Shown: in pieces, positions 15,882 to 24,887 of the stretch
How positions within the stretch are numbered: the first letter of the stretch is position 1
Layout: the number at the start of each line of letters is the position of its first letter
Origin: Pseudomonas fragi
Lineage (GTDB): Bacteria > Pseudomonadota > Gammaproteobacteria > Pseudomonadales > Pseudomonadaceae
Direction: 5' to 3'
NCBI RefSeq assembly: GCF_900105835.1
Contig: NZ_LT629783.1
Coordinates: forward strand, 1,178,001 to 1,242,000
DNA length: 64,000 nucleotides
Made by a program: the position numbers and the translations under genes
Notes under the pieces: generated by a model
Seen by the model: the letters and a program-made list of their open reading frames with translations, nothing else
What the model was told of the DNA's origin: nothing
The model's database searches: none

Positions 15882-17921
15882 TTAGGCGCCGTTCGACTTG
15901 TTCAGACCGCGAGAGTCCAGCGGCGCAACACCTGCATCGATACGCACCTTGGAGATAACACCGTCATTGGTGAAACCTTGTTGCTGCTCCAGGTACGGCA
16001 ACTCAACACCGTCAAGGTAGGCCACCTCAATGGTGTCGCTGCCCTTCTTGGCCGCCAGATACCACGCGGTAGACGAATTATCATCAAGACGCGGCTCGGC
16101 GATCACTTCGGCAAAGTTGCGGATCGGGTTGTCGATACCGGCATTGGTTTCGGCACCGGGCACCGAGGCCGAGCGGATCAATTGCTTGGCCTTGTCTTCC
16201 AGTGCCACGGGCACCAGTACGAAACCCGGACGGATGTTGAGGGTTCGAGCCTTGCCGCCTTCGGTCTGGTTCTTCTGCAGTGCCATCGCGGTCTTGGCTT
16301 TGCTTAGCGACTCGATCGACAACGCCGAGCCGGCTCCGGTGAACAGGTTCTTGCGCGAATCAGCAAACAGCTTCTTGTCATCGCTCAGATTCTGGTTATT
16401 GATTAGGGTGTCATACACCAGATCGCCAATGGTGCCGCGTGCCGCCTCACCCATGCGTTTCGGGATGGTGGTCAGTTGGTCCAGGTCATCGTTGAGGATC
16501 GCCTGACGGGTGATCGAGAACAATTCACCGTAGGTGGCCAAACGGATGGTTTCGCCACGGTCGCCGGTGGTGATGTACTTGTACTCGGCACCCGGGCGTA
16601 CTTCACGCAGAGTCGGGAATTCGCCCATGCCCACACGCTTGGCGGTTTTAAAGTCGCTCAGGCGGCCGGTCTTGGTCCAGAGGTGGAAGGTTTCTTCCGC
16701 TTCATTCCAGCCCTGCAGCACCGACGCGGCGGCAATGTCGACGAGGATGTTGCCGAAGTCGCTGGTGTCATGGGTAAACGCCATGCCCACCATCTGCATC
16801 GGGGCCAGGGTCGCCACCAGAATGCCGCGATCCTGCAGCGAAGCACGGGCCAGCTCGCGCAGGCTCATGTAGTTGTAAGCGTTATCCTTCTGGATTTCGC
16901 CCTGCCCCGTTCGACTTACCAACGACGCACGCACCGAGTCGCCGACCAGATTGCCGTTGGTGAGGTGCCCGGGGTGACGCGGCGCTGGCCCACCCGTAGG
17001 GGTGGTGTCTTTGCCCAAAGCCACCAGTAGCTGCTCACGGGCGTTTTCGACGCTGCATTCCATGTCGGTCAGGCAGGTATTGAACAGTTCGGCATGGGCC
17101 ACGTTGAAACCACCGAACGCGGCTGTAATCGCGGTACGGCGCTCGGTCTCGGCCTGCACCACCTGAGCGCGAATTTGCTCAGGGGTCGGAACCGATCCCG
17201 CTGGAGCAGGCGCAGGGGTTGGAGTAGGCGCTGGGGGAGTGGTCGAGCCACGCGGCTCCCACAGTTTTTTAAATGCTTCGGGCATGTTGGTGAACTCCTG
17301 CATGCGATTAGATTTGATATGGGCGGCGGCCTTGATTGGTTCAATGACGGTGTCTGCGAACCCGGCCACCACCGCTTCAGTTCCGTTCATCCACGTCTCA
17401 TCCTTCAACAAGGCGTGAATTTCATCGGCGGTTTTCCCGGTCTTGGCCACATAGGCCATGACCAGTGAGTCTTCGACCTTGTCCAGCAGGTCGGCATAAC
17501 GGCGCAGGTCCTCGGCATCGCCACCCTGAATGCCCCACGGCTTGTGGACCATGATCATGGCGTTTTCGGGCATGCTGATCGTGTCGCAGGCCATCAGGAT
17601 CACGCTGCCCATCGACGCGGCCAGACCATCCACAAACCCCTCGATACGCGCCGGATGCGCCTTGAGCAGGTTGTACATGGCCATGCCTTCAAACACGTCA
17701 CCGCCGGGCGAGTGGATGTGCAGGTTGATCTGTGACACGTCACCGAGGGCTTTCAAGTCGCGGGCAAACTGGTTGGCCGTGATGCCCCAGGCACCAATGT
17801 CGCCGTAAAGCATCAGGTCAACCACGCCCCGGGCCTTGGCGCGCAGCGTGTACCAGCTCTCACCCGCGCTACTTGTTGACCCCCTCGGGGTCATCGTCAT
17901 CTGGTTTTTTTTCCGCTTCAT
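15882..17921 (-). CDS. ClpP-like prohead protease fused to major capsid protein
   Basis: This protein of about 679 residues has two functional parts. The N-terminal 200 residues form a ClpP-like serine protease (peptidase S14): SPGGDVFEGMAMYNLL, the nucleophile serine in DGLAASMGSVI, and the histidine in MIMVHKPWG. A Pro/Ala linker (PPAPTPTPAPAPAG) leads to a C-terminal major capsid domain (SLRELARASLQDRGI; AEYKYITTGDRGETIRLATYGELFSITRQAILNDD). Fusions of this kind self-process during prohead maturation. The start is uncertain: 17921 (MKRKKNQ) overlaps the portal gene by 53 bases, and 17900 is also possible. Prophage B lacks this fusion at the corresponding place. Confidence 0.88.
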   Translation of the reverse strand: MKRKKNQMTMTPRGSTSSAGESWYTLRAKARGVVDLMLYGDIGAWGITANQFARDLKALGDVSQINLHIHSPGGDVFEGMAMYNLLKAHPARIEGFVDGLAASMGSVILMACDTISMPENAMIMVHKPWGIQGGDAEDLRRYADLLDKVEDSLVMAYVAKTGKTADEIHALLKDETWMNGTEAVVAGFADTVIEPIKAAAHIKSNRMQEFTNMPEAFKKLWEPRGSTTPPAPTPTPAPAPAGSVPTPEQIRAQVVQAETERRTAITAAFGGFNVAHAELFNTCLTDMECSVENAREQLLVALGKDTTPTGGPAPRHPGHLTNGNLVGDSVRASLVSRTGQGEIQKDNAYNYMSLRELARASLQDRGILVATLAPMQMVGMAFTHDTSDFGNILVDIAAASVLQGWNEAEETFHLWTKTGRLSDFKTAKRVGMGEFPTLREVRPGAEYKYITTGDRGETIRLATYGELFSITRQAILNDDLDQLTTIPKRMGEAARGTIGDLVYDTLINNQNLSDDKKLFADSRKNLFTGAGSALSIESLSKAKTAMALQKNQTEGGKARTLNIRPGFVLVPVALEDKAKQLIRSASVPGAETNAGIDNPIRNFAEVIAEPRLDDNSSTAWYLAAKKGSDTIEVAYLDGVELPYLEQQQGFTNDGVISKVRIDAGVAPLDSRGLNKSNGA

Positions 17922-19392
17922 TCGCTTTGTTTTTCCCGTAGTACAGGTGATAGGCGTCCGAGCTGAACACCAGCCCTTGCGCCCGGTTGGTTTCAATCTC
18001 TGACTTGCGGGTGCGCTTCAATTCCTGCGGGTTGCGCTGACGCGCCCGGGCCACTTCGGCCTCATCGGCAAAGCCCGCCTCAACAAGGATTTTCCAGGCA
18101 TTGGCCTCATGCACCGGGTTGATCCAAGGCATGACCGGCCCCTGATAGATCGCGCCATAAATCGTGCTGGGGTCGACGGTCTTGGGCACCACCAGCACCC
18201 CGCTGGCGATCGCAATGCGCAACCACGCCCGGAACACTGGCCGGCACCAGTAGTCGATAAATTCGTGCTGCAGCAGGTCATAACCCAACTGCCCTTCCAC
18301 CAGCTCCTGACGCTGCGCCGAGTAGGTGCCGTCATAGCTGCGGGCCACGCTGGAGTAAGTGCCCCGGGTGCCCGCTGCCACCGCCTTGAGCTGACCATTG
18401 CGGAACCCCTCAAGAAACGGGTTAGGTCGGTTGCTTTCGATCATGCCCACGTCTTCGCCGGGCAACAGGGTGTCGACCACGACCCCGGGGGCCAGCGGAA
18501 AAGTCCGCTCGGGCGCCTTGGTCTGGCTGGGCACAAAGTCGTCTGGCGTGCCCTTCTTGATGTACATCGCCAGTGCCGCGCTGATTCGTGCGGCCACCCG
18601 CTCGCTTTCTTCGTAATCCTTGATATCCGCCAACCGGATAATCACGGCATGCAGCAGGGGCTGACCACGGTTCTGGCCAATCCGTTTGCGGTGCGCGATA
18701 TGGATCATGCGATCGGCCGGGACGCTCTTGGTGTCGAGGGTCATGCCATAACCCAGACCATCGCCCGGGTGCTGCTTGAGCAGGTGATAGGCCTTTACCC
18801 GCCGCCAACCGTTACGCTCAATGCCTTGGGAAATACCCTTGGCCAAGTCCGTGTAACTCCACGGCAGGTAGTCCGGCTCCAGCAGCTCCAGGGCAAACGG
18901 CACGTCATGCAGATGGTCATAATTGGCCACCCTACCGATCAGCATCTGGGCCAGCCCCTCACCGTCTCGCAACCAAGTGCGACACATCAGGCGCTCCATT
19001 TGCGGCCGCGATAACTCGCCAGAAGTCTCCGGCGACAACGACCACTCGGACCACTGCGCCTTGATCGCGGCGGCAAATTCCAGATCAACGTCACCGGCAT
19101 AGGTGAGCGGGATCGGCTCTACCGATATACCCGTACCACCCACCACCCGCTCTTCCAGCCGGTCAAACAGGCCGGTGACAATGTCGTGATCTTCGTCCAG
19201 CTTGCGGCACTGTTCACGCAGGGATACGGCCGACTTCTGCAGGGACTTGTCAGCACTTTTTGACTGCTTTTTCGCCTTGTGCGTACGGGTAATATCCGAC
19301 GCCTCAAACGCCTGAATCACGTTACGGGCTCGCAGACGCTCGGCCACGACTCCGGGAAATACCGGGGCCAACATACGGTCGAACAGGTTCAT
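17869..19392 (-). CDS. Phage portal protein (lambda gpB family)
   Basis: This 507-residue protein is a lambda-type portal: LFDRMLAPVFPGVVAERLRARNV at the start, then CRKLDEDHDIVTGLFDRLEERVVG, VDLEFAAAIKAQWSEWS, MIHIAHRKRIGQNRGQP and SYDGTYSAQRQELVEGQLGYD. It forms the dodecameric ring for DNA entry. The ATG at 19392 is preferred over a GTG at 19401. The C-terminal end overlaps the start of the protease/capsid gene. Confidence 0.92.
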   Translation of the reverse strand: MNLFDRMLAPVFPGVVAERLRARNVIQAFEASDITRTHKAKKQSKSADKSLQKSAVSLREQCRKLDEDHDIVTGLFDRLEERVVGGTGISVEPIPLTYAGDVDLEFAAAIKAQWSEWSLSPETSGELSRPQMERLMCRTWLRDGEGLAQMLIGRVANYDHLHDVPFALELLEPDYLPWSYTDLAKGISQGIERNGWRRVKAYHLLKQHPGDGLGYGMTLDTKSVPADRMIHIAHRKRIGQNRGQPLLHAVIIRLADIKDYEESERVAARISAALAMYIKKGTPDDFVPSQTKAPERTFPLAPGVVVDTLLPGEDVGMIESNRPNPFLEGFRNGQLKAVAAGTRGTYSSVARSYDGTYSAQRQELVEGQLGYDLLQHEFIDYWCRPVFRAWLRIAIASGVLVVPKTVDPSTIYGAIYQGPVMPWINPVHEANAWKILVEAGFADEAEVARARQRNPQELKRTRKSEIETNRAQGLVFSSDAYHLYYGKNKANEAEKKPDDDDPEGVNK

Positions 19393-19397
19393 GCGAC

Positions 19398-19613
19398 TCA
19401 CTCAAACACCGCGAGGGAATACCCCGGGCGGCCCCCTGCAAGTGCTCTTTGCTGCGAGGCCAGACGGCGCTCCCACTCAAGTCTGCCCGCACGGATTTGG
19501 GGCAAGTCGGCCATCACCTGCTTGCGGCCGTTGAAAGTGATTTCCTTGCCGTCCAGCACGGCCAGCTCGGCCTCCAGATAGCGGTCAATCATGGTTTGCG
19601 GGTCTACAGCCAT
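19398..19613 (-). CDS. Head-tail joining protein gpW-like (lambda W)
   Basis: This 71-residue protein matches lambda gpW in size, position (between terminase and portal) and pattern: an N-terminal helix (RYLEAELAVLDGK), a beta hairpin (ITFNGRKQVMAD) and a second helix (LPQIRAGRLEWERRLASQQ). In lambda this protein stabilises the filled head before tail joining. It overlaps the terminase stop by 10 bases and ends a few bases before the portal start. Confidence 0.8.
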   Translation of the reverse strand: MAVDPQTMIDRYLEAELAVLDGKEITFNGRKQVMADLPQIRAGRLEWERRLASQQRALAGGRPGYSLAVFE

Positions 19614-21616
19614 GCGCCTTGTCCTGTGTCGACCCAGCCGCCAACAGATATCGGCTCAGCTGGGGGTTGGTGGGCCGCCGGTTCCGGCTCGGCGGCCGGG
19701 GCGGATAGTTCGGCCGGCTCGTCTTGCGGCCGCTCAATGACTTGAGGCAGCCCCCTTGAAAGCTCGTCCAGATCCAGACCAAAACGCTGCTGGCTGATCC
19801 GTAGCGCCGCGATGGCGTACACGTAACAGTCCAGCGCCTCGTTACGCCGCTTGCTGGCATCCCAACGGAACACCCGGCGCCCCCTGACCACGACCCACTT
19901 TTTGCTTTCCGAGGTGAGCTGCTTCAGCTCGGCCTCATCGCAGATGTTGTCGTCGGCAGGGAAATGCACGCAGCCAGGTACCGGCTGATCGCCGTCTGGC
20001 TGGATTTTGAGACGGTTGTAAATAATCTCTTTGGCGTTGTCGGTGCCCACCTCGGTGAGGTAGGTCTTGCTCTTCTTTTCTTTCTTGCGCGGGAAGTTGG
20101 CAATGGGCTTGCCGTAGACGCTTGCACCGAAAATCGGAATGACCCAATGCACGCCATGTTTGCGGCTTTCCAGCCGCACCTCGTCCGAGTAGTGGCCGCC
20201 GGAGTCCCAGCACCATCGCTCGACGCCCATCACCTGACCATCGGCCCGGGTGAACTGGCGGTGCAGCTCCACGCCCACCTTTTTGCGCAGCACCTGACTG
20301 GCCGGGTCGCCGTACAGAATGAATCGGTAAACCAGCCAACTTTCCTCACCGGCGCCGAACGCCCAGACACGGCCCTCGTAACGGTCGTCCTGCGTGTCGA
20401 TGGAACCGAACAGCGCCACGGCGCGGCCCGGTACTTGTGCGCCGTAGTTCTCGCGACGGTCGCGCAACTGCTCCCAGTCGACCTTTTCCGTCTGGTCTTC
20501 TTCCCAGACTTCGCCCAGCGTCGTGTTTACAAAGGTCTTGAGCTTGCCCAAGTCCTTGCCGACCTCGATCCGCTCGGCCGCAATATCCACCCAAGTGGTG
20601 AACGTCGAATAAATCGTCCAGATATGAAACGTGACCGAGCGCGGCGTGGGGATCGGCTGGTCATCCGCGCCGAACCACTCCATGCCGTTGCGCGTCCATA
20701 TGCCCGTGCGTTCGCAGATGTAACGCCCGAACTGGGCCGCCTCGACCATTTCGTGATATTCAAAAGTACCGCCCTGACAGTGCTCGCACAGATACCAAGC
20801 GTTCTCGACTTCGCCCAGCTCGTTGGTGCACCACTTGAGCCCGTAAGGCTCATCCTTGCCGCCCCACTTCAGGTGCTGTTCACCTTCACAGCACGGCGGT
20901 TTGATATGGAATCGCAGGTAGTGCGGCGACTTCTCGGCCGCCCGGCTGATCTGGCATTGGCCGGCGATACCCAGCGTTGAGCCGCGTATGGATTTCTTGT
21001 AGGTTGCACCCTCAAGGCGCTTGTCCCCCAAAGAGGTGGGCGAGCCCTCCCCCTCAATGTCGTGGTCGAACTTCGACAGCTCGTCGTAGATCACCTCGTC
21101 CGGGCTTTTCTCCCGGTAGTTGCGCGCTGCCTTGCCGCCCAGGCACCACAGCATCTTCTGGTTATCGAAACGCTTGGCGTCTTGCGTGTTGTCGCTGTGC
21201 TTGCGGCCGAACCACGGTGCCAGGGCCAGCAGCACCGGAACGTCACGGATCATCGTGTCGACGTGCCGTTTCATCAGCTCGTCAGCGTCGGGATCGGTCG
21301 GGCAGTAGCTCAGCACGTTGCGTTTTTTGTGCTGAATCTTGTAGCCGATGTTGGCCATCAGCATCTTGGTGTAACCCACGCGAGCCGACTTGTGCAGGTT
21401 GAACACCCGAATCAGGTCATTGCCCATAGCGTTGAGGATCGCCACCTGAAACGCGGCCGTCACCCAGCGGCCTTGCTGATAAGAGGACTCCGACGACAGA
21501 TAAAAATGCGTGTCGGCCCACTCCACCGCCGTCAGCGGCGGCTCTTTGTACAGTGCATTGAGTCCCCGTCGAACGGCGTCAGCCAGCGCCCTCATCCAGG
21601 GTGGCGATGTAGTCAT
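19604..21616 (-). CDS. Terminase large subunit (lambda GpA family)
   Basis: This 670-residue protein is of the lambda gpA terminase family. The N-terminal packaging ATPase has a deviant Walker A region (LHKSARVGYTK) and a Walker B (DEVIYDELSKF). A cysteine cluster follows (CCEGEQ; CTNELGEVENAWYLCEHC), and the C-terminal nuclease begins near FGSIDTQDDRYEG with VMGVERWCWDSGGHYSDEV. It cuts cos DNA and drives packaging. It overlaps the small subunit gene by 38 bases. Confidence 0.95.
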   Translation of the reverse strand: MTTSPPWMRALADAVRRGLNALYKEPPLTAVEWADTHFYLSSESSYQQGRWVTAAFQVAILNAMGNDLIRVFNLHKSARVGYTKMLMANIGYKIQHKKRNVLSYCPTDPDADELMKRHVDTMIRDVPVLLALAPWFGRKHSDNTQDAKRFDNQKMLWCLGGKAARNYREKSPDEVIYDELSKFDHDIEGEGSPTSLGDKRLEGATYKKSIRGSTLGIAGQCQISRAAEKSPHYLRFHIKPPCCEGEQHLKWGGKDEPYGLKWCTNELGEVENAWYLCEHCQGGTFEYHEMVEAAQFGRYICERTGIWTRNGMEWFGADDQPIPTPRSVTFHIWTIYSTFTTWVDIAAERIEVGKDLGKLKTFVNTTLGEVWEEDQTEKVDWEQLRDRRENYGAQVPGRAVALFGSIDTQDDRYEGRVWAFGAGEESWLVYRFILYGDPASQVLRKKVGVELHRQFTRADGQVMGVERWCWDSGGHYSDEVRLESRKHGVHWVIPIFGASVYGKPIANFPRKKEKKSKTYLTEVGTDNAKEIIYNRLKIQPDGDQPVPGCVHFPADDNICDEAELKQLTSESKKWVVVRGRRVFRWDASKRRNEALDCYVYAIAALRISQQRFGLDLDELSRGLPQVIERPQDEPAELSAPAAEPEPAAHQPPAEPISVGGWVDTGQGAWL

Positions 21617-22133
21617 CCAAAATCTCCGGTATGGCTTCGGACAACCCAGCAGCCTCGTTACGGGTTACGGCAATCTCGCGCTCAAGCGCCTCCAAATGCC
21701 GAATGGCAATGTCGGGGTGCTTGCGCTTCAAACTCTTGGGAATGGTGTCCAGGGTGGAGCCCAACATGGCGGCCAGACGGCCAAGGGCAAACACCATGAA
21801 ATCGACCGGGACCAGCTCTTTTTCAGTGACAAGGTTTTTGCGTTCTTGAGCTGTCGCCTGACCGGCAGTCAGACGCAAACGCTCTTGCAACAAGCGGTAC
21901 TCAATGAACGGGTCGATGGTTTCGCCATCGGGGCCGGCAGGTTGGTGTTTTACGCCCTGATGCTTGAGCCGGTTATCGAGAATAGAACGGACGTCGTAGA
22001 ACGACTCGCGACCTACTTTCGCGATGGCCTCAACGCCCCATTTGTCGAAGGCTTGAACAGAAATCCCGAGACTTTCTGCCATGCGTTTTTTGTTCAGCCA
22101 GAACGGCTGTCGTGCGATTGATGTATTGGCCAT
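21579..22133 (-). CDS. Terminase small subunit (Nu1-like)
   Basis: This 184-residue protein has a Nu1-like winged HTH at its N-terminus (FWLNKKRMAESLGISVQAFDKWGVEAI), then a helical oligomerisation region (LLQERLRLTAGQATAQERKNLV). It recognises the packaging site. The ATG at 22133 (MANTSIARQPFW) is chosen because the upstream extension in the same frame has no binding site. The intergenic region directly upstream is the expected cos location. Confidence 0.85.
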   Translation of the reverse strand: MANTSIARQPFWLNKKRMAESLGISVQAFDKWGVEAIAKVGRESFYDVRSILDNRLKHQGVKHQPAGPDGETIDPFIEYRLLQERLRLTAGQATAQERKNLVTEKELVPVDFMVFALGRLAAMLGSTLDTIPKSLKRKHPDIAIRHLEALEREIAVTRNEAAGLSEAIPEILDDYIATLDEGAG

Positions 22134-22369
22134 AACTAAACAACAACCAACCTCTGAAAATTCTCGTACATAGCGTAAGAGCGGGGCCCGAATTACCCCC
22201 ATCCCCCCACCCCCTCAGGAGTACCTTTTCAAAAATAAAAAGAGGGGGGAATTAAAAAATCAATAAAAATATGCAAAAATACACAAAAATGAAAAAAACA
22301 AGCAATTTTATGTATTTATTGCTCTTTTTAATTATTTTCGATGATTATCACTGCATTTAGCGACAATCT
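22134..22369. other. Intergenic region, candidate cos packaging site
   Basis: This 236-base gap has no ORF. Left of about 22220 it is C-rich (runs of C at 22197-22215); from 22230 to 22350 it is strongly AT-rich with A and T tracts. In lambda-type phages cos lies just upstream of the small terminase gene, and AT-rich bent DNA is typical of cosB/IHF regions. This is inference from position and composition only. Confidence 0.35.
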
Positions 22370-23110
22370 TTAGCGGGGGAGTGCAGTAGACATGGCAAAG
22401 TCCAGCGCATCAGCAAAAACCCGATCTTTATGGGCCGTGACAATGTTCTCAGCGATCTTGAAGAACGGGAAAATGGTCCGATACACAGGCGCGCTATCAC
22501 TGAAGATGAACACAGGGCGGACTGCTGCACCCCACTTCGTGTTCATGCGCTCCCACACCCCCGACTCATCACCTACAACACCGCCAAAGTAGCGCCTGTT
22601 ACCCTTGGCCATACTGCGCTTACTGCCTGTGGCGTTCGCCTTGAAACCGCTACTGGTTTCGGCAGCGCCCATACCAGACAGCACCTTGGTCATCAGCCCC
22701 CGGGACACGTTGCCGTATTGATTGAGGAAAGACACTGAGGGCAGCGCGTACTGGCCTGACTTCATAATCCCCCGGGCTATCAACGCTTTCTCAAATCGCT
22801 TATGTGGCCGCACACCCCCAAAGACCGCCTGCTGCAGGTATGCGTCCGCCGGTATCCCAGTGGTCCAGGAGTCCTTGAACCAGACCTGCGCCGGCTTGCC
22901 CTTAGTGGCGGGCCTTACAAACAGGCTATTGAGCGTGGTCGGGGTGGGCCGATCGAGGCGCTTGCGCATCACCGAAAGCTCACCCTTTTTGACCAGCTGG
23001 GCCAAATTTGTCGCAGTTTTGAGCAACACAAAGGGAATGTGACGGCGCTGCAGCTCCATTGCCGACTTGGTCAGCGGGGCGCTATCGACGTCAATATCAA
23101 GCTTGAACAT
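22370..23110 (-). CDS. Hypothetical phage protein between holin and terminase
   Basis: This 246-residue protein starts MFKLDIDVDSAPL with a basic helical region (MRKRLDRPTPTTLNSLFVRPATKG) and ends VTAHKDRVFADALDFAMSTALPR. Hints such as WFKDSW, HKRFEKALIARG and SDSAPVYRTIFPFF recall minor tail/head-tail completion proteins of the gpZ/gp10 type. Prophage A has no gpZ at the usual place between FII and the terminator gene, where prophage B has one (62807-63472). It may be the functional replacement, but I cannot assign a family with certainty. Confidence 0.5.
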   Translation of the reverse strand: MFKLDIDVDSAPLTKSAMELQRRHIPFVLLKTATNLAQLVKKGELSVMRKRLDRPTPTTLNSLFVRPATKGKPAQVWFKDSWTTGIPADAYLQQAVFGGVRPHKRFEKALIARGIMKSGQYALPSVSFLNQYGNVSRGLMTKVLSGMGAAETSSGFKANATGSKRSMAKGNRRYFGGVVGDESGVWERMNTKWGAAVRPVFIFSDSAPVYRTIFPFFKIAENIVTAHKDRVFADALDFAMSTALPR

Positions 23111-23125
23111 TTGGCCGTCTTCCCA

Positions 23126-23449
23126 CTATGAATTACGAGAGTCGATTCCGGCTTTCTTCGCCAAGAACTGGGTATAGAGACCACCAGCCACATCGGCACC
23201 AATCACGGCAATGACAATGCCCAAGCCTGCGGCCAGGTACAGATTGCTCCATACCGCCAGCGCGAGTAGCAGTGTTGCCATGCCCAGCAGACCCGATGCC
23301 AGAAAACGAAGGGCAACACGTTGCAGAATCTACCGAAGCCTCAGGTCAGTGCCTGAAGCTCGCAACATTTCCCCGGACAAACCGGCCATGCTCAACAAAA
23401 CCAATAGCCATAGGGGCACATCGGCGAGAGCCTGCTGCTCAGTGTTCAT
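23126..23449 (-). pseudogene. Holin gene interrupted by an amber codon
   Basis: A continuous frame of 107 sense codons is interrupted by TAG at 23330-23332 (codon 40), so it falls below the usual ORF length cut-off. The start ATG at 23449 has GAGG upstream. The product reads MNTEQQALADVPLWLLVLLS..., with MAGLSGEMLRASGTDLRLR before the stop, then ILQRVALRFLASGLLGMATLL, a second hydrophobic region and GADVAGGLYTQFLAKKAGI. This is the layout of the Pseudomonas phage/pyocin holin type. One change (CAG to TAG) would account for the stop. Truncation at residue 39 should remove holin function unless suppressed. Confidence 0.75.
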
Positions 23450-23530
23450 CTGCGGTCCTCAATAAATCCGGCCTCCATGACTCAGTCATCCGCTTGGAGC
23501 AAAGAGACTGGCATCGGGCCGAAAACGAAA

Positions 23531-23556
23531 AAGCCCCGGCAAATGCCGAGGCTTAT
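23531..23556 (-). terminator. Rho-independent terminator
   Basis: The minus RNA has AAGCCTCGGCATTTGCCGGGGCTT followed by TTTC. It lies in the gap (23450-23718) between the membrane-protein gene and the holin; with the next hairpin it makes a double terminator. Confidence 0.6.
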
Positions 23557-23567
23557 AGATAGGGAAC

Positions 23568-23597
23568 AAAAAACCCGGCTCAGTGGCCGGGTTTTGG
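23568..23597 (-). terminator. Second Rho-independent terminator
   Basis: The minus RNA has AACCCGGCCACTGAGCCGGGTT followed by TTTT. It would end transcripts of the accessory gene at 23719-24768. The late operon must read through it under Q antitermination or start downstream. Confidence 0.65.
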
Positions 23598-23718
23598 AAG
23601 CGTCTCGCTGCGTTCACAGCAATTCACGCTGCTATGAAAACAAATCTATTCCGCGTGGAAAAGCTTTTTAATGTGATTACTCAATTGCTTCTCGATTCCC
23701 GCTAGAGATTCAGCTTAT

Positions 23719-24768
23719 CTATTGCTTACGCTCAAATAAATTTGGAATTATTTTTATGAGATCTTTGCTGAGCTGAGACTCGGCCTTCGCCCTTTCCAAC
23801 TCTACCGTAGTCTGGCCTTTTTCCAACACAAAATTCCGCTCCGTCTTTGAAAGAGACTCGATGGAGAATTTTAAGGCGTCCTCATTTTTAGTCACGTAAG
23901 CAAACTCAGCAGCAGTTAACTTAGATTCGATATTGGTAAGTTCATTTTGAAAATATTTTATTTCCGACAGCCCATTACGATAAAGCCGTAAGAAAAAGTA
24001 AGCAAAAACTTCTACAAAGACCACCAGCATCACCCTAGGAATAACGGGCAATACTAAGTTCTTGTAAAACTTAACATTCGACTCCTCCCCTTCAGACGCT
24101 AAAGCCTTCAACAAGGTTGAAGTATCTAACATAGACACCGTAGACCAAAGGAGCCATAGGCCTCCTGCGGTTATTAACATGCCTATCAGGAGGTTGATAT
24201 TTGAGCGCAAACGTAAATCAGAGATCTCACGCTTCAACCGTTCTACACTACTTCTAGAAAAAGAAGTTAGCCGCTCCAAACCTAAACCGTCAACCAGCTC
24301 TGCCTTTAGTCGACTCACCTCACTTTCAAAAATCCCCTTGATAGCCTCCGCTCCAGAATGTTTTATTATATCCTCGATAACGGCGCATCTTTCAGCCTCT
24401 GACAATCCTTTGAGCGCATCAAGCTCGTCAATCTTCTTGTTTAAAATTTCAATTTTTTTTGCCGCTTCTTGACGATGCAAATTCAGCTCATCAAACATAC
24501 CCCTAACGTCTTTAGTATCTATATGCGCCCTACTACTTTTCGCATCTACCCTTGCACCTCCAGATTGCAGATATAAAAAAGCAAACATAAAAACCGAAAG
24601 AAAAAGAGTAACTATTGGTATAACCCGACCATAAGAAAAATTTTCCAGCATAAAAGAAAATGGACTTGAGAAAAACGACAGCATCGTAAACGTAGCTAAA
24701 ATTACAGCAGTTACAAAAATCAACTTGAACGGGTCAGTACTTCTTGTCACTTGATTGCTGGCCTTCAC
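23719..24768 (-). CDS. AT-rich accessory gene: membrane protein with coiled coil
   Basis: This 349-residue protein has four predicted membrane segments in two hairpins: LIFVTAVILATFTMLSFF, VIPIVTLFLSVFMFAFLYL, INLLIGMLITAGGLWLLW and VMLVVFVEVFAYFFL. A charged helical region (about residues 85-185) lies between the pairs, and a C-terminal coiled coil (KTERNFVLEKGQTTVELERAKAES) follows. Base composition is much richer in AT than the phage genes around it. It sits between Q and holin with its own terminators, a usual place for lysogenic-conversion genes. A role in superinfection exclusion or abortive infection is possible but not shown. Confidence 0.6.
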   Translation of the reverse strand: MKASNQVTRSTDPFKLIFVTAVILATFTMLSFFSSPFSFMLENFSYGRVIPIVTLFLSVFMFAFLYLQSGGARVDAKSSRAHIDTKDVRGMFDELNLHRQEAAKKIEILNKKIDELDALKGLSEAERCAVIEDIIKHSGAEAIKGIFESEVSRLKAELVDGLGLERLTSFSRSSVERLKREISDLRLRSNINLLIGMLITAGGLWLLWSTVSMLDTSTLLKALASEGEESNVKFYKNLVLPVIPRVMLVVFVEVFAYFFLRLYRNGLSEIKYFQNELTNIESKLTAAEFAYVTKNEDALKFSIESLSKTERNFVLEKGQTTVELERAKAESQLSKDLIKIIPNLFERKQ

Positions 24769-24887
24769 GCGCTACCCCTTCCTTTTGATGGAAAACCCCG
24801 AAAAACACAAAAAAAACAAAGACACCGCAAGGAAATCGCTTTTACGGTGCGCTCTGTTTTTCATTCGCAAAAAATGATCAGCAAACT

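Noticed and set aside
17869..17921. Run of eight A in the overlap of portal and protease/capsid genes, possible frameshift fusion
   Set aside because: The downstream frame is +1/-2 relative to the portal, not the -1 frame reached by A-AAA-AAA slippage, and both proteins are complete on their own.
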